Part shown: in pieces, positions 8,490 to 16,600 of the stretch
How the letters are laid out: each line of letters opens with the position of its first letter
How positions within the stretch are numbered: position 1 is the stretch's first letter
From: Pseudoalteromonas fuliginea
GTDB taxonomy: Bacteria; Pseudomonadota; Gammaproteobacteria; Enterobacterales; Alteromonadaceae
Length of the DNA stretch: 33,717 nucleotides
Assembly: GCF_000690055.1 (NCBI RefSeq)
Contig: NZ_JJNZ01000086.1
Location: forward strand, 1-33,717
Reading direction: 5' to 3'
Position numbers and translations under genes: made by a program
Notes under the pieces: generated by a model
What the model was told of the DNA's origin: nothing
The model's database searches: none
What the model saw: the letters and a program-made list of their open reading frames with translations, nothing else

Positions 8490-8954
8490 TTATACATTGT
8501 GTAACAGGTTTTCAGTTTCAATTGCTATTTCTTTCATTTTAATAGCGTAGTTTTCTAATTTTAAATCTTCGTCTGTCACAGCTTTAAATTCAGGCACTTC
8601 TACTGGATAACCCGTTTCATCCATTGCGACAAAACTTATAACACAGTGATTTGTTTCAACCATATTTTGTGTTTTTGGATCGCCACAACGTACTTGAATA
8701 AATATCTGCATACTTGTTTTACCGGTATGCGCTATTTTAGCTTCTACTTCGACAATTTGCCCTACTAATATTGGACGTCTAAATTTAACCCCAGCAACTG
8801 AAACAGTCACACAATAATGACCACTCCAGCCAGCTGCACATGCATAACCAGCTTGGTCAATCCACTTCATGACGACTCCACCATGAACTTTACCACCAAA
8901 ATTTACATCGGTAGGCTCTGCTAAAAAACGAAAAACAACTTTTGACGACGGCAT
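8490..8954 (-). CDS. Acyl-CoA thioesterase (hotdog fold, YciA/cytosolic long-chain type)
   Basis: A 154-residue hotdog-fold thioesterase hydrolysing acyl-CoA to free acid and CoA in the cytoplasm. The motif VNFGGKVHGGVVMKWIDQAG (about residues 17-36) carries the active-site region in which N/D-x-x-G-x-x-F/H-G-G-x-x-M-x-W-x-D is conserved. It is followed by VSVAGVKFRRPILVGQIVEV and the IAHTGKTSMQIFIQV strand. It sits downstream of the ETF-ubiquinone oxidoreductase gene on the same strand, which fits fatty-acid metabolism, but a strong terminator lies between them and the shared pathway is inference. Chain-length preference cannot be read from the sequence. Confidence 0.88.
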   Translation of the reverse strand: MPSSKVVFRFLAEPTDVNFGGKVHGGVVMKWIDQAGYACAAGWSGHYCVTVSVAGVKFRRPILVGQIVEVEAKIAHTGKTSMQIFIQVRCGDPKTQNMVETNHCVISFVAMDETGYPVEVPEFKAVTDEDLKLENYAIKMKEIAIETENLLHNV

Positions 8955-8994
8955 AGATATTACTCATTTATTAATACTGCATATGAGCATAGCG

Positions 8995-9016
8995 CAAAAA
9001 AGGGGCCGAAGCCCCT
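8995..9016 (-). terminator. Terminator of the ETF-QO gene (UUCG-type loop)
   Basis: On the minus strand AGGGGC-TTCG-GCCCCT is followed by TTTTT, a textbook intrinsic terminator with a stable tetraloop. It lies about 70 bases after the ETF-QO stop codon. Confidence 0.92.
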
Positions 9017-9086
9017 GCAATTTAGGATATGTTTATAATTTATATGTAAAAAACGTAGTTATATAACTATACGACGCATAATTTAG

Positions 9087-10733
9087 TTACATATTAGGGT
9101 AATTTGGTCCACCAGCGCCTTCAGGTGTTACCCACGTAATGTTTTGGCTGGGGTCTTTAATATCGCAAGTTTTACAGTGCACACAGTTTTGGGCATTAAT
9201 AACAAACTCTTTATTGCCTGCTATTTCTTGTACTTCGTAAACGCCAGCAGGACAATAACGTTGTGCGGGTTCATCAAATTTAACTAGGTTTACGTTAATA
9301 GGAATTGACGCATCTTTAAGCTTTAAATGACACGGCTGTGATTCTTCGTGGTTAGTATTTGATAAAAACACACTTGAGAGTTTATCAAAGCTAAGTTGTC
9401 CATCTGGTTTTGGATACGCAATTTTGTCAGCAGTTTTTGCATCAACAAGGGTATAGTGATCGGGCGTATTATCTTTAAATGTAAACGGTAAACCGCCATT
9501 AAAAATATTTTGATCAAGCGTGTTATACGCACCACCTATAAACTTACCAAGTTTGTGCATTGCAGGGCCAAAGTTACGAGATTGATATAGCTCTTTATAT
9601 GCCCAGGATTGCTCAAACGCTGTCTGGTATTTAGTTAAATCGGTATTTGCTAACTCATTTTGCAGCGCTTCGAAAATAACCTCAGCGGCAATCATTCCCG
9701 ATTTCATTGCTGTGTGATTACCTTTAATTTTTGCAAAATTAAGTGTGCCTGCATCGCACCCTACAAGTAAACCACCAGCAAAATGCATTTTTGGTAATGA
9801 ATGCAAGCCACCTTTAGCAATAGCACGCGCACCGTAAGCAATACGTTCAGCGCCTTCAAGTACGTTTTTAAAAACTGGATGGTGTTTCATTCGCTGAAAC
9901 TCATCAAACGGACTCAAATGTGGGTTTGAGTAATTTAAATCAACAATTAAACCAACAACAACTTGATTGTTTTCACTGTGATACATAAATGCACCACCAT
10001 TAGTATCGCCGCTAAGTGGCCAACCTGTACCATGAACAACCTTGCCAAGCTCATGTTTACTTTCATCAATTTGCCAAATTTCTTTAAAGCCTAAACCGTA
10101 ATGCTGCGGCGATGAACCTGCATCAAGTGCAAACTCATTAATTAATTGTTTACCTAAATGACCACGGCAACCTTCTGCAAAAATAGTGTATTTTGCACGA
10201 AGCTCCATGCCTGGCATGTAACCGTCTTTTTCATTACCGTCTTTGTCGACACCCATATCGCCAGTAATAATGCCTTTTACTGCTTTATTTTCAACTATTA
10301 AAGAGTGTGCGCTAAATCCTGGAAAAATCTCGACGCCTAAGTTTTCAGCTTGCTCTGCAAGCCATCGACACACGTTACCCATAGATACAATGTAGTTACC
10401 ATCATTATGAAATGTTTTTGGTGTAGCAAAGTGGGGGATTGATGTCGCTTTTTGCTCGTTGTTAAACCAATAAATTTCATCATTAGTTACTTTGGTTGTA
10501 ACAGGTGCGCCAAGTGCTTGCCAATTAGGTAGTAGTTCATCCAAAGCTTTGGTTTCAAAAATAGCCCCAGAGAGTACATGTGCACCTACTTCCGAACCTT
10601 TTTCGACTACGCAAATCATGCACTCTTGTTGTTTTTCTTGTGCTAATTGCGCGAGTTTAATTGCACTTGAAAGCCCAGCAGGGCCTGCACCAACAATTAC
10701 TACATCAAATTCCATGGTTTCACGTTCGACCAT
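9087..10733 (-). CDS. Electron-transfer flavoprotein-ubiquinone oxidoreductase (ETF-QO)
   Basis: A 548-residue inner-membrane-associated flavo-iron-sulfur protein that passes electrons from reduced ETF to ubiquinone, linking acyl-CoA dehydrogenases to the respiratory chain. The N-terminal FAD-binding motif is VVIVGAGPAGLSSAIKLAQL (about residues 11-30). The KGGLHSLPKMHFAGGLLVGCDAG block is typical of the family. The C-terminal [4Fe-4S] ligands are Cys494 and Cys517/520/523 (YCPAGVYEV, NCVHCKTCDIKDPSQNITW). It ends in GPNYPNM, as ETF-QO proteins do. Length matches the family. It is transcribed away from etfB across a shared control region with two palindromic operator copies. Start: ATG at 10733, preceded by GAGG at 6 bases. 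Confidence 0.96.
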   Translation of the reverse strand: MVERETMEFDVVIVGAGPAGLSSAIKLAQLAQEKQQECMICVVEKGSEVGAHVLSGAIFETKALDELLPNWQALGAPVTTKVTNDEIYWFNNEQKATSIPHFATPKTFHNDGNYIVSMGNVCRWLAEQAENLGVEIFPGFSAHSLIVENKAVKGIITGDMGVDKDGNEKDGYMPGMELRAKYTIFAEGCRGHLGKQLINEFALDAGSSPQHYGLGFKEIWQIDESKHELGKVVHGTGWPLSGDTNGGAFMYHSENNQVVVGLIVDLNYSNPHLSPFDEFQRMKHHPVFKNVLEGAERIAYGARAIAKGGLHSLPKMHFAGGLLVGCDAGTLNFAKIKGNHTAMKSGMIAAEVIFEALQNELANTDLTKYQTAFEQSWAYKELYQSRNFGPAMHKLGKFIGGAYNTLDQNIFNGGLPFTFKDNTPDHYTLVDAKTADKIAYPKPDGQLSFDKLSSVFLSNTNHEESQPCHLKLKDASIPINVNLVKFDEPAQRYCPAGVYEVQEIAGNKEFVINAQNCVHCKTCDIKDPSQNITWVTPEGAGGPNYPNM

Positions 10734-10858
10734 AATAACCTCTTTATCTATGACGGACTTATTTCAATGTTTACTAAGCATTTAAATAAGGTGTACAGCC
10801 TATTTTTAACCTTGCAAATTAAACGTTACAGACTGTGAATAGTTAAAGGTTATTTTAG

Positions 10859-10876
10859 GTTGACGTTTACGTCAAC
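10859..10876. promoter_or_regulatory. Palindromic operator 1 in the etf divergent region
   Basis: GTTGACGT-TT-ACGTCAAC is a perfect 8-bp inverted repeat with a 2-base centre. It lies between the divergent ETF-QO and etfBA genes, 126 bases from one start and 79 from the other. It resembles operators I recall for MerR-type LiuR, which controls branched-chain amino-acid and fatty-acid catabolism genes in proteobacteria. The palindrome is seen; the regulator is inferred. Confidence 0.65.
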
Positions 10877-10907
10877 AGGAAGTAGTCTAATTTCATAAAA
10901 TAAATAG

Positions 10908-10925
10908 GTTGACGTGCACGTTACC
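10908..10925. promoter_or_regulatory. Palindromic operator 2 in the etf divergent region
   Basis: GTTGACGT-GC-ACGTTACC repeats operator 1, with the left arm identical and two mismatches in the right arm. The centres are 49 bp apart. Being 29 bases before the etfB start codon, it probably overlaps the etfBA promoter. Confidence 0.6.
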
Positions 10926-10954
10926 TTGTAGGTTTAAATAATTATGGAGTTCCT

Positions 10955-11704
10955 ATGAAAGTTCTCGTACCAATAAAAAGAGTGATTGATTACAACGTAA
11001 AAGCACGCGTTAAAAGTGATAACAGCGACGTTGATTTAACCAACGTAAAAATGGCAATGAACCCGTTTTGTGAGATTGCCATAGAAGAAGCAATTCGCCT
11101 CAAAGAAGCCGGCACAGCCAGTGAAGTGGTTGCCGTAACTATTGGTCCTAAAGCATCACAAGAACAATTACGCACAGCATTAGCATTGGGTGCTGACAAA
11201 GCCATTCACATCGAAACCGATGAAAAGCTCGAGTCACTTCATATTGCAAAGCTACTCGCTAAAATTGTAGAGCAAGAAACGCCTGAACTTGTCATTTTAG
11301 GTAAACAGTCAATTGACTCAGATAATAATCAAACAGGTCAAATGCTCGCTGCGCTTACTAATCGTGGGCAGGGTACATTTGCATCAAAAGTGGTTATTAA
11401 AGATGGCAAAGTAAACGTAACCCGCGAAGTTGATGGCGGGCTGCAAACGGTGGCACTGAATTTACCGGCAGTTGTTACAACTGATTTACGTTTGAATGAG
11501 CCTCGCTATGCATCACTGCCAAATATTATGAAAGCCAAACGTAAGCCGCTTGAAGTAATAGCAGCAGATTCGCTTGGTGTTGATTTAACACCGCGTATTC
11601 AATTAATAAGTGTAGAAGAGCCAGCTAAACGCACCGCAGGAATTATTGTTGAAGACGTTGCACAGCTTGTAGAAAAATTAAAAACAGAGGCAAAGGTGAT
11701 TTAA
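10955..11704 (+). CDS. etfB: Electron-transfer flavoprotein, beta subunit
   Basis: The 249-residue small subunit of the cytoplasmic ETF heterodimer, which collects electrons from acyl-CoA and other dehydrogenases and hands them to ETF-QO. It starts MKVLVPIKRVIDYNVKARVK and carries NPFCEIAIEEAIRLKEAG, LALGADKAIHIETDE, LGKQSIDSDNNQTGQMLAAL (ETF beta signature and AMP-binding loop) and NLPAVVTTDLRLNEPRYASLPNIMKAKRKP. Length is normal (about 250). GGAG lies 5 bases before the ATG. The stop codon is followed directly by the etfA start codon, so the two are translationally coupled. Confidence 0.97.
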   Translation: MKVLVPIKRVIDYNVKARVKSDNSDVDLTNVKMAMNPFCEIAIEEAIRLKEAGTASEVVAVTIGPKASQEQLRTALALGADKAIHIETDEKLESLHIAKLLAKIVEQETPELVILGKQSIDSDNNQTGQMLAALTNRGQGTFASKVVIKDGKVNVTREVDGGLQTVALNLPAVVTTDLRLNEPRYASLPNIMKAKRKPLEVIAADSLGVDLTPRIQLISVEEPAKRTAGIIVEDVAQLVEKLKTEAKVI

Positions 11705-12631
11705 ATGAAAACACTCGTAATTGCAGAGCACGACAACGGTGCCTTAAAACCAGAAACCTCAAAAACTATTAACGCCGCAGTAAAAATGGGTTTTCCTATT
11801 GATGTACTAATTGCAGGTAACCACTTAAGCGCAATGAGCTCACAAGTTGCCAGCATTGATGGCGTAGCTAATGTTTTAGTTGCTGATAATAGCGTTTATG
11901 AACATCAGTTAGCTGAGAGCATGAGCGATTTAGTTTTATCACTTAGCGACACCTACAGCCACATTGTTGCAAGTGCTACTACAACGGGCAAAAACTTTAT
12001 GCCACGTGTTGCCGCGCTATTAGATGTTGCGCAAATTTCTGAAATTATCGCAGTAGTGGATGCAGATACATTTAAACGACCTATTTATGCTGGTAATGCA
12101 ATCGCCACGGTTAAATCACTCGACAGTAAAAAAGTAATTACTGTGCGTGCTAGTAGCTTCGATTTACAAGGTGAGCAATCAGCTGCTGCTATAACAAGTA
12201 TTGATACAGTATCAGATCCACAATTAAGCAGCTTTGTAAGTGTTGAGCAAACCGAATCAGAACGCCCTGAGCTTACAGCAGCTAGTGTGGTCATATCGGG
12301 TGGTCGCGGTATGCAAAACGGCGAAAACTTTGCATTACTCAATGGTATTGCCGATAAATTAGGTGCAGCTATTGGTGCGTCGCGCGCTGCAGTTGATGCA
12401 GGCTTTGTACCTAACGACATGCAAGTAGGGCAAACAGGTAAAATTGTAGCGCCTAACTTATATATTGCAGTAGGTATCAGTGGTGCTATTCAGCATTTAG
12501 CCGGCATGAAAGACTCAAAAGTAATCGTCGCGATAAATAAAGACCCTGACGCACCTATTTTTCAAGTCGCTGATTACGGTTTAGTGGCTGATTTGTTTGA
12601 AGTACTGCCACAGTTAGAGAGTGCTTTATAG
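11705..12631 (+). CDS. etfA: Electron-transfer flavoprotein, alpha subunit
   Basis: The 308-residue large ETF subunit that binds FAD at its C-terminal domain. Family landmarks are the N-terminal LVIAEHDNGALKPETSKTIN, the central VISGGRGMQNGENFALLNGI, then GASRAAVDAGFVP and QVGQTGKIVAPNLYIAVGIS. The C-terminal FAD signature is SGAIQHLAGMKDSKVIVAIN, followed by KDPDAPIFQVADYGLVADLF. It follows etfB with no gap, so the pair forms one operon, ending at a terminator at 12661-12696. It works with the ETF-QO encoded divergently. Confidence 0.97.
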   Translation: MKTLVIAEHDNGALKPETSKTINAAVKMGFPIDVLIAGNHLSAMSSQVASIDGVANVLVADNSVYEHQLAESMSDLVLSLSDTYSHIVASATTTGKNFMPRVAALLDVAQISEIIAVVDADTFKRPIYAGNAIATVKSLDSKKVITVRASSFDLQGEQSAAAITSIDTVSDPQLSSFVSVEQTESERPELTAASVVISGGRGMQNGENFALLNGIADKLGAAIGASRAAVDAGFVPNDMQVGQTGKIVAPNLYIAVGISGAIQHLAGMKDSKVIVAINKDPDAPIFQVADYGLVADLFEVLPQLESAL

Positions 12632-12660
12632 CCTTTAAATAAACAAACGTATTCTGGTTG

Positions 12661-12696
12661 AAAGCCGTGGTGCTCTTTGAGTGCTGCGGCTTTTTT
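12661..12696 (+). terminator. Terminator of etfBA
   Basis: AAAGCCG (12661-12667) pairs with CGGCTTT (12687-12693), with an inner CTC/GAG pairing, and the stem runs into six T residues on the plus strand. Confidence 0.82.
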
Positions 12697-12716
12697 ATAC
12701 GGTTAATTCAAGACAC

Positions 12717-12743
12717 AAAAAAACCAGCCAATTGGCTGGTTTT
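12717..12743 (-). terminator. Terminator of asnS
   Basis: AAAACCAGCCAATTGGCTGGTTTT is a perfect palindrome, flanked on the minus strand by a T run after the asnS stop codon. It is symmetrical and can also back up the etfBA terminator. Confidence 0.88.
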
Positions 12744-12770
12744 AAGTATTTATAAACATCTTACTAAATA

Positions 12771-14168
12771 TTAGTAAGTTGCGCTGCCTTTAGTACGAGG
12801 GAAGGCAATAACGTCACGTACGTTGCCCATACCTGTTACATAAGCAACTAAGCGTTCAAAGCCTAAACCAAAGCCCGAATGTGGCACGCTACCGTATTTA
12901 CGTAAATCGCGGTACCAGCTGTAATCTTCTTTGTTTAAGCCCATTTCTTCTAAGCGTGCATCAAGTACATCAAGACGTTCTTCACGTTGTGAACCGCCAA
13001 TGATCTCACCAATACCAGGTGCTACAACATCCATTGCGGCAACGGTTTTACCGTCTTCGTTTTGGCGCATGTAAAATGCTTTAATATCACGTGGGTAGTT
13101 TTTAATAACTACCGGTGCTTTAAAGTGCTCTTCAGCTAAGTAACGCTCGTGCTCAGACTGTAAATCTACACCCCATTCAACAGCGTACTCAAACTTTTTG
13201 CCACAGTTTTTAAGGATTTCTACAGCGTCTGTGTAATCAACTTGTGCAAAGTCTTTATCTACAAATTCTTCTAAACGCGTAATTGCGGTTTTTTCTACAC
13301 GTTGTGCAAAAAATTCCATGTCATCACGGCGCTCTTCAAGTACCGCTTTAAATACATACTTAAGCATGTTTTCAGCCAGTTTTGCTATATCTTCTAAATC
13401 AGCAAACGCTACTTCAGGCTCTACCATCCAAAATTCTGCAAGGTGGCGAGATGTATTTGAATTTTCTGCGCGGAATGTAGGGCCAAATGTATAAATTTTT
13501 GACATTGCAGACGCGTAAGTTTCGCCATTTAACTGACCAGATACAGTAAGGAATGCTTCTTTACCGAAGAAATCTTCGCTGTAATCAACATCGCCTTTGT
13601 CTGTAAGCGGTAAGTTTTGCATATCAAGCGTTGATACACGGAACATTTCGCCAGCGCCTTCACAGTCACTTGCCGTAATAATTGGCGTGCTGATCCAGTA
13701 AAAGCCTTGCTCGTGGTAAAAACGGTGAATAGCTTGTGCTAAACAGTTACGTACACGAGTTACCGCGCCAATCATATTTGTACGAGGGCGAAGGTGAGCG
13801 TGCTCACGTAAGTACTCAATGCTGTGGCGTTTTGCCGACATTGGGTATGAATCTGGGTTTTCTACCCAACCTAACACAGTCACTGAGTTAGCTTGAATTT
13901 CGTAAGATTGACCTTGGCCAGCAGATTGTACTAAAACACCAGTAACCGACACAGAACAACCGGCTGTTAAGCTAGTAACTTCATCATAATTATTCAGTGA
14001 ATTAGGAACTACCGCTTGAATAGGATCAAAACACGAACCGTCATGAACGGCTAAAAATGAAATTCCTGCTTTTGAATCGCGGCGAGTACGGATCCAGCCC
14101 TTAATTGTTACTTGGCTGTCTACCGCAACATTGCCTTTTAATAGCTCTGAAATCGCTAAATGGCTCAT
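12771..14168 (-). CDS. asnS: Asparaginyl-tRNA synthetase
   Basis: A cytoplasmic class IIb synthetase charging tRNA-Asn. The N-terminal OB-fold anticodon-binding domain includes VTIKGWIRTRRDSKAGISFL and VHDGSCFDPIQAV. The catalytic domain has the motif 2 region (TFRAENSNTSRHLAEFWMVE) and motif 3 (GFGLGFERLVAYVTGM). The protein closely matches E. coli AsnS in length (465 against 466). I chose the ATG at 14168 (MSHLAISELL): GGAG lies exactly 5 bases upstream of it. An in-frame GTG two codons earlier (14174) overlaps that ribosome-binding site and cannot use it. Confidence 0.97.
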   Translation of the reverse strand: MSHLAISELLKGNVAVDSQVTIKGWIRTRRDSKAGISFLAVHDGSCFDPIQAVVPNSLNNYDEVTSLTAGCSVSVTGVLVQSAGQGQSYEIQANSVTVLGWVENPDSYPMSAKRHSIEYLREHAHLRPRTNMIGAVTRVRNCLAQAIHRFYHEQGFYWISTPIITASDCEGAGEMFRVSTLDMQNLPLTDKGDVDYSEDFFGKEAFLTVSGQLNGETYASAMSKIYTFGPTFRAENSNTSRHLAEFWMVEPEVAFADLEDIAKLAENMLKYVFKAVLEERRDDMEFFAQRVEKTAITRLEEFVDKDFAQVDYTDAVEILKNCGKKFEYAVEWGVDLQSEHERYLAEEHFKAPVVIKNYPRDIKAFYMRQNEDGKTVAAMDVVAPGIGEIIGGSQREERLDVLDARLEEMGLNKEDYSWYRDLRKYGSVPHSGFGLGFERLVAYVTGMGNVRDVIAFPRTKGSATY

Positions 14169-14465
14169 CTTCACTCCAATGATATAAGTTGCCTAACTAT
14201 TTTATTTTAACTGTGCGCAACACTCGGGCATTAATTGCACATAAACGGCGCTGCACTTGAACCCTGTATCTTACCTAGTAAAGTTAAATAAAAAAACTAT
14301 TGTGGGCAACTCTTTAAAAGTTTTTATGCATGCGGTTTATTTTTAAGCAGTTTTAGAGGGTTTATTACTTCTAATGTTATTTGTTACTCTCAAATTTAGT
14401 GATTTTGTGGCATTATTAACAAACTAATTAAATTTATTTTTATTCACACTTAAAAAATCGATGCT

Positions 14466-14900
14466 ATGAAACAAGTTTTTATATTACGTGGGCTACCTGG
14501 AAGTGGTAAGTCTTATTACGCGCAAAACCTTGCCGACGAATTAGGCGGCGCTGACGAAAGCCAGTACCTAATTTGCTCAACAGATGATTACTTTATTAAT
14601 GAGCAAGGCGAGTATCATTTTGACAAGTTTAAATTACCGCAATTTCACAATTTAAATTTAGCGCGTTTTATAAATGCACTTTCCCAAGGCACTCCTTTGG
14701 TAATTGTAGATAACACTAATATTAAAAAGTGGGAGTTTGTAGCGTATTCGCAAGCGGCTATCGCCTTAGGTTATCAAGTAAAAGAAGTGATAGTGGGTGA
14801 AGTGAAAGACAAATCAATGCAGCATTTATACGCTAAACGCAACTCCCATCACATCCCACTAAAAACAATAAGTAAAATGGCGTACATGTTTGAGTGGTAA
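14466..14900 (+). CDS. P-loop kinase-like ATPase (N4BP2L1/PNK-like AAA_33 family)
   Basis: A 144-residue soluble protein with an N-terminal Walker A motif (LRGLPGSGKSYYAQNLA, residues 7-23), a CSTDDYF motif around residues 37-43 and VIVDNTNIKKWEF around 80-92 (Walker B and lid region). This order is typical of small P-loop kinases related to polynucleotide kinase and the NEDD4-binding-protein-2-like group. The C-terminal KRNSHHIPLKTISKM matches the N/H-x-H-x-I/V-P-x-x-x-I-x-x-M pattern of that group. The substrate is unknown. There is no clear Shine-Dalgarno sequence. It converges on the acetyltransferase gene with only 4 bases between stops and no visible terminator. Confidence 0.8.
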   Translation: MKQVFILRGLPGSGKSYYAQNLADELGGADESQYLICSTDDYFINEQGEYHFDKFKLPQFHNLNLARFINALSQGTPLVIVDNTNIKKWEFVAYSQAAIALGYQVKEVIVGEVKDKSMQHLYAKRNSHHIPLKTISKMAYMFEW

Positions 14901-14904
14901 TCAC

Positions 14905-15534
14905 TTAGAGATTAGATAAGGCTTTTATATCGCATTGTGTAATGGCATCTAAATGAGCAGTGATTTTTTCATTGCTCCAATCCCACCAAGCTATATCTAG
15001 CAGCGTATTTATTGTTTTATCGTCAAATCTGGTTTTTATCACTTTAGCGGGATTTCCACCTACAACGCTATAAGCAGGTACATCGCAGGTAACAACTGAT
15101 TTACTGGCAATAATAGCGCCGCTGCCAATTTTTACCCCGGGCATAATTGTAGCGTTATAACCAATCCAAACATCATGACCAATTTCTGTATTGCCTTTAA
15201 AGGGTAAATCATTTGATTTTGGTACAAATTTTTCCCAGCCATTACCAAATATAAAAAATGGATAAGTAGAAAATCCAGAAGTTTGATGGTTAGCGCCATT
15301 CATTATAAAAGTAACGTCTTTAGCTATCGCACAAAACTTACCTATGATCAGACGATCCCCAATAAAATCGAAATGGTAAAGCACATTTTTTTCAAAATTC
15401 TCAGGGCCATCAGGATCGTCATAATATGTATAATCGCCTACTTCAATATTGATAGAAGTAATATAGTTTTTTAAAAAACCTACTTGAGGAAAACCTTCCA
15501 TTGGTGAAGGATTATTGGGGTTTGGTCCGTTCAT
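14905..15534 (-). CDS. Vat/CatB-like xenobiotic acetyltransferase (left-handed beta-helix)
   Basis: A 209-residue hexapeptide-repeat acetyltransferase that resembles streptogramin A acetyltransferases of the VatD type. Blocks in common include the N-terminal GPNPNNPSPMEGF, VEVGDYTYYDD-like IEVGDYTYYDD, LIIGKFCAIAKDVTFIMNGA with catalytic-type His83 in NGANH, STYPFFIFGNGWEK, IGHDVWIGYNATIMPGVKIG, VVGGNPAKVIKTRFD and LLDIAWWDWS. Such enzymes transfer acetyl from acetyl-CoA to hydroxyl groups of antibiotics or other small molecules. Whether this one confers resistance cannot be told from sequence. Good ribosome-binding site (AGAGGA, 8 bases). It lies 35 bases downstream of the iron-transporter ATPase gene on the same strand with no terminator between, so it may be co-transcribed. 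Confidence 0.88.
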   Translation of the reverse strand: MNGPNPNNPSPMEGFPQVGFLKNYITSINIEVGDYTYYDDPDGPENFEKNVLYHFDFIGDRLIIGKFCAIAKDVTFIMNGANHQTSGFSTYPFFIFGNGWEKFVPKSNDLPFKGNTEIGHDVWIGYNATIMPGVKIGSGAIIASKSVVTCDVPAYSVVGGNPAKVIKTRFDDKTINTLLDIAWWDWSNEKITAHLDAITQCDIKALSNL

Positions 15535-15569
15535 GGGGTTTCCTCTTAATTTTGAGTTAGGTATAGATA

Positions 15570-16586
15570 TTAATCTATAGATTTATAAACCGCTAGTGGG
15601 TGCGATGTACTTAGTGATACATGCACTTCGTCGCCTAGGTTTACCACAACTTCATGGCTTACTCGGCTGGTTACAACAGTAGAGCACGCAAGTTTTACAG
15701 CGCACAAGCGGCTGCCACCTTCAAAGCGTACCCAAATCACTTCGCCGTTATTACCAACACTGCTTTGTACAAGCAATACATCGTCAGGGCGTAGTAGTAC
15801 ATCAACGTTGCCACTTTCACAGTCAACGCCATGAGCTGGCGCATTACCAATTGAGGTAGTGGCTTGTCCTTGGCTAAATTGGCCGCTAATAAAGCTGGCT
15901 TCACCTAAAAAACGTGCTACAAAGCGATTGTTTGGGGTACTAAAGCAGCGCTCGGGTGTATCGATTTGCTGAATTTTACCGCCTTTAAGCACACCAACAC
16001 GATCGCCAACGGAGAGTGCTTCTTCTTGGTCGTGTGTTACCCAAATCGCCGGTACGCCAGCTGCTTTAAGTGCGTTTCTAATATCCCAACGAAGCATGTC
16101 TTTAAGGGCGGCATCTAAGTTTGAAAGCGGCTCATCAAGCAATACAAAATCAGGTTGGTGGGCAAGGGTGCGCGCAAGTGCTACACGTTGCTTTTGTCCG
16201 CCAGAAAGCGTTGCTGGTTTTTTATCTCTAAAATCGTTCAGTCCAAGTAGGTTTATCCAATACTCAGCAGGGGCTGTATCTTTTAATCTAAAGCAAATGT
16301 TTTGCTGTACGGTTAAGTGCGGAAATAACGCAAAATCTTGAAACACCATACCTACACTGCGTTTTTCAGGAGGTAGTGTTAATTTGGGAGTAGCGCGCCA
16401 TTTACCCGTGTTTATTTCGCCTTCGCTAATAGGTATAAGGCCAGCAAGGGCTTGTAAAATTGTACTTTTACCACAACCTGTTGGCCCTACAAGCATAAGG
16501 ATTTCGTTTTCACCCAGCGAAAAGTTTAAATCGCTTACTACGCGGTTACTGCCATAATCTATAGACAACTGACTTACAGATAGCAT
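15570..16586 (-). CDS. Ferric iron ABC transporter, ATP-binding protein (FbpC-like)
   Basis: The 338-residue ATPase of a ferric-ion importer. Walker A GPTGCGKST (about residues 33-41), Q-loop FQDFALFPHL, ABC signature LSGGQKQR, Walker B VLLDEPLSNLD and switch His in WVTHDQEEALSVGD are all intact. The C-terminal 110 residues form a TOBE-like regulatory domain typical of the FbpC/PotA/UgpC branch. It follows the permease gene by 14 bases, last of the four-gene iron operon behind the Fur box at 19980. The iron assignment rests on the neighbouring FbpA-like protein and Fur site. Confidence 0.9.
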   Translation of the reverse strand: MLSVSQLSIDYGSNRVVSDLNFSLGENEILMLVGPTGCGKSTILQALAGLIPISEGEINTGKWRATPKLTLPPEKRSVGMVFQDFALFPHLTVQQNICFRLKDTAPAEYWINLLGLNDFRDKKPATLSGGQKQRVALARTLAHQPDFVLLDEPLSNLDAALKDMLRWDIRNALKAAGVPAIWVTHDQEEALSVGDRVGVLKGGKIQQIDTPERCFSTPNNRFVARFLGEASFISGQFSQGQATTSIGNAPAHGVDCESGNVDVLLRPDDVLLVQSSVGNNGEVIWVRFEGGSRLCAVKLACSTVVTSRVSHEVVVNLGDEVHVSLSTSHPLAVYKSID

Positions 16587-16600
16587 TGTTTCTTAAATCC

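Noticed and set aside
15562..15579. AT-rich inverted repeat TATAGAT...ATCTATA at the end of the iron-transporter ATPase gene
   Set aside because: Weak stem overlapping the stop codon, with no GC content and no T tract; not a credible terminator.
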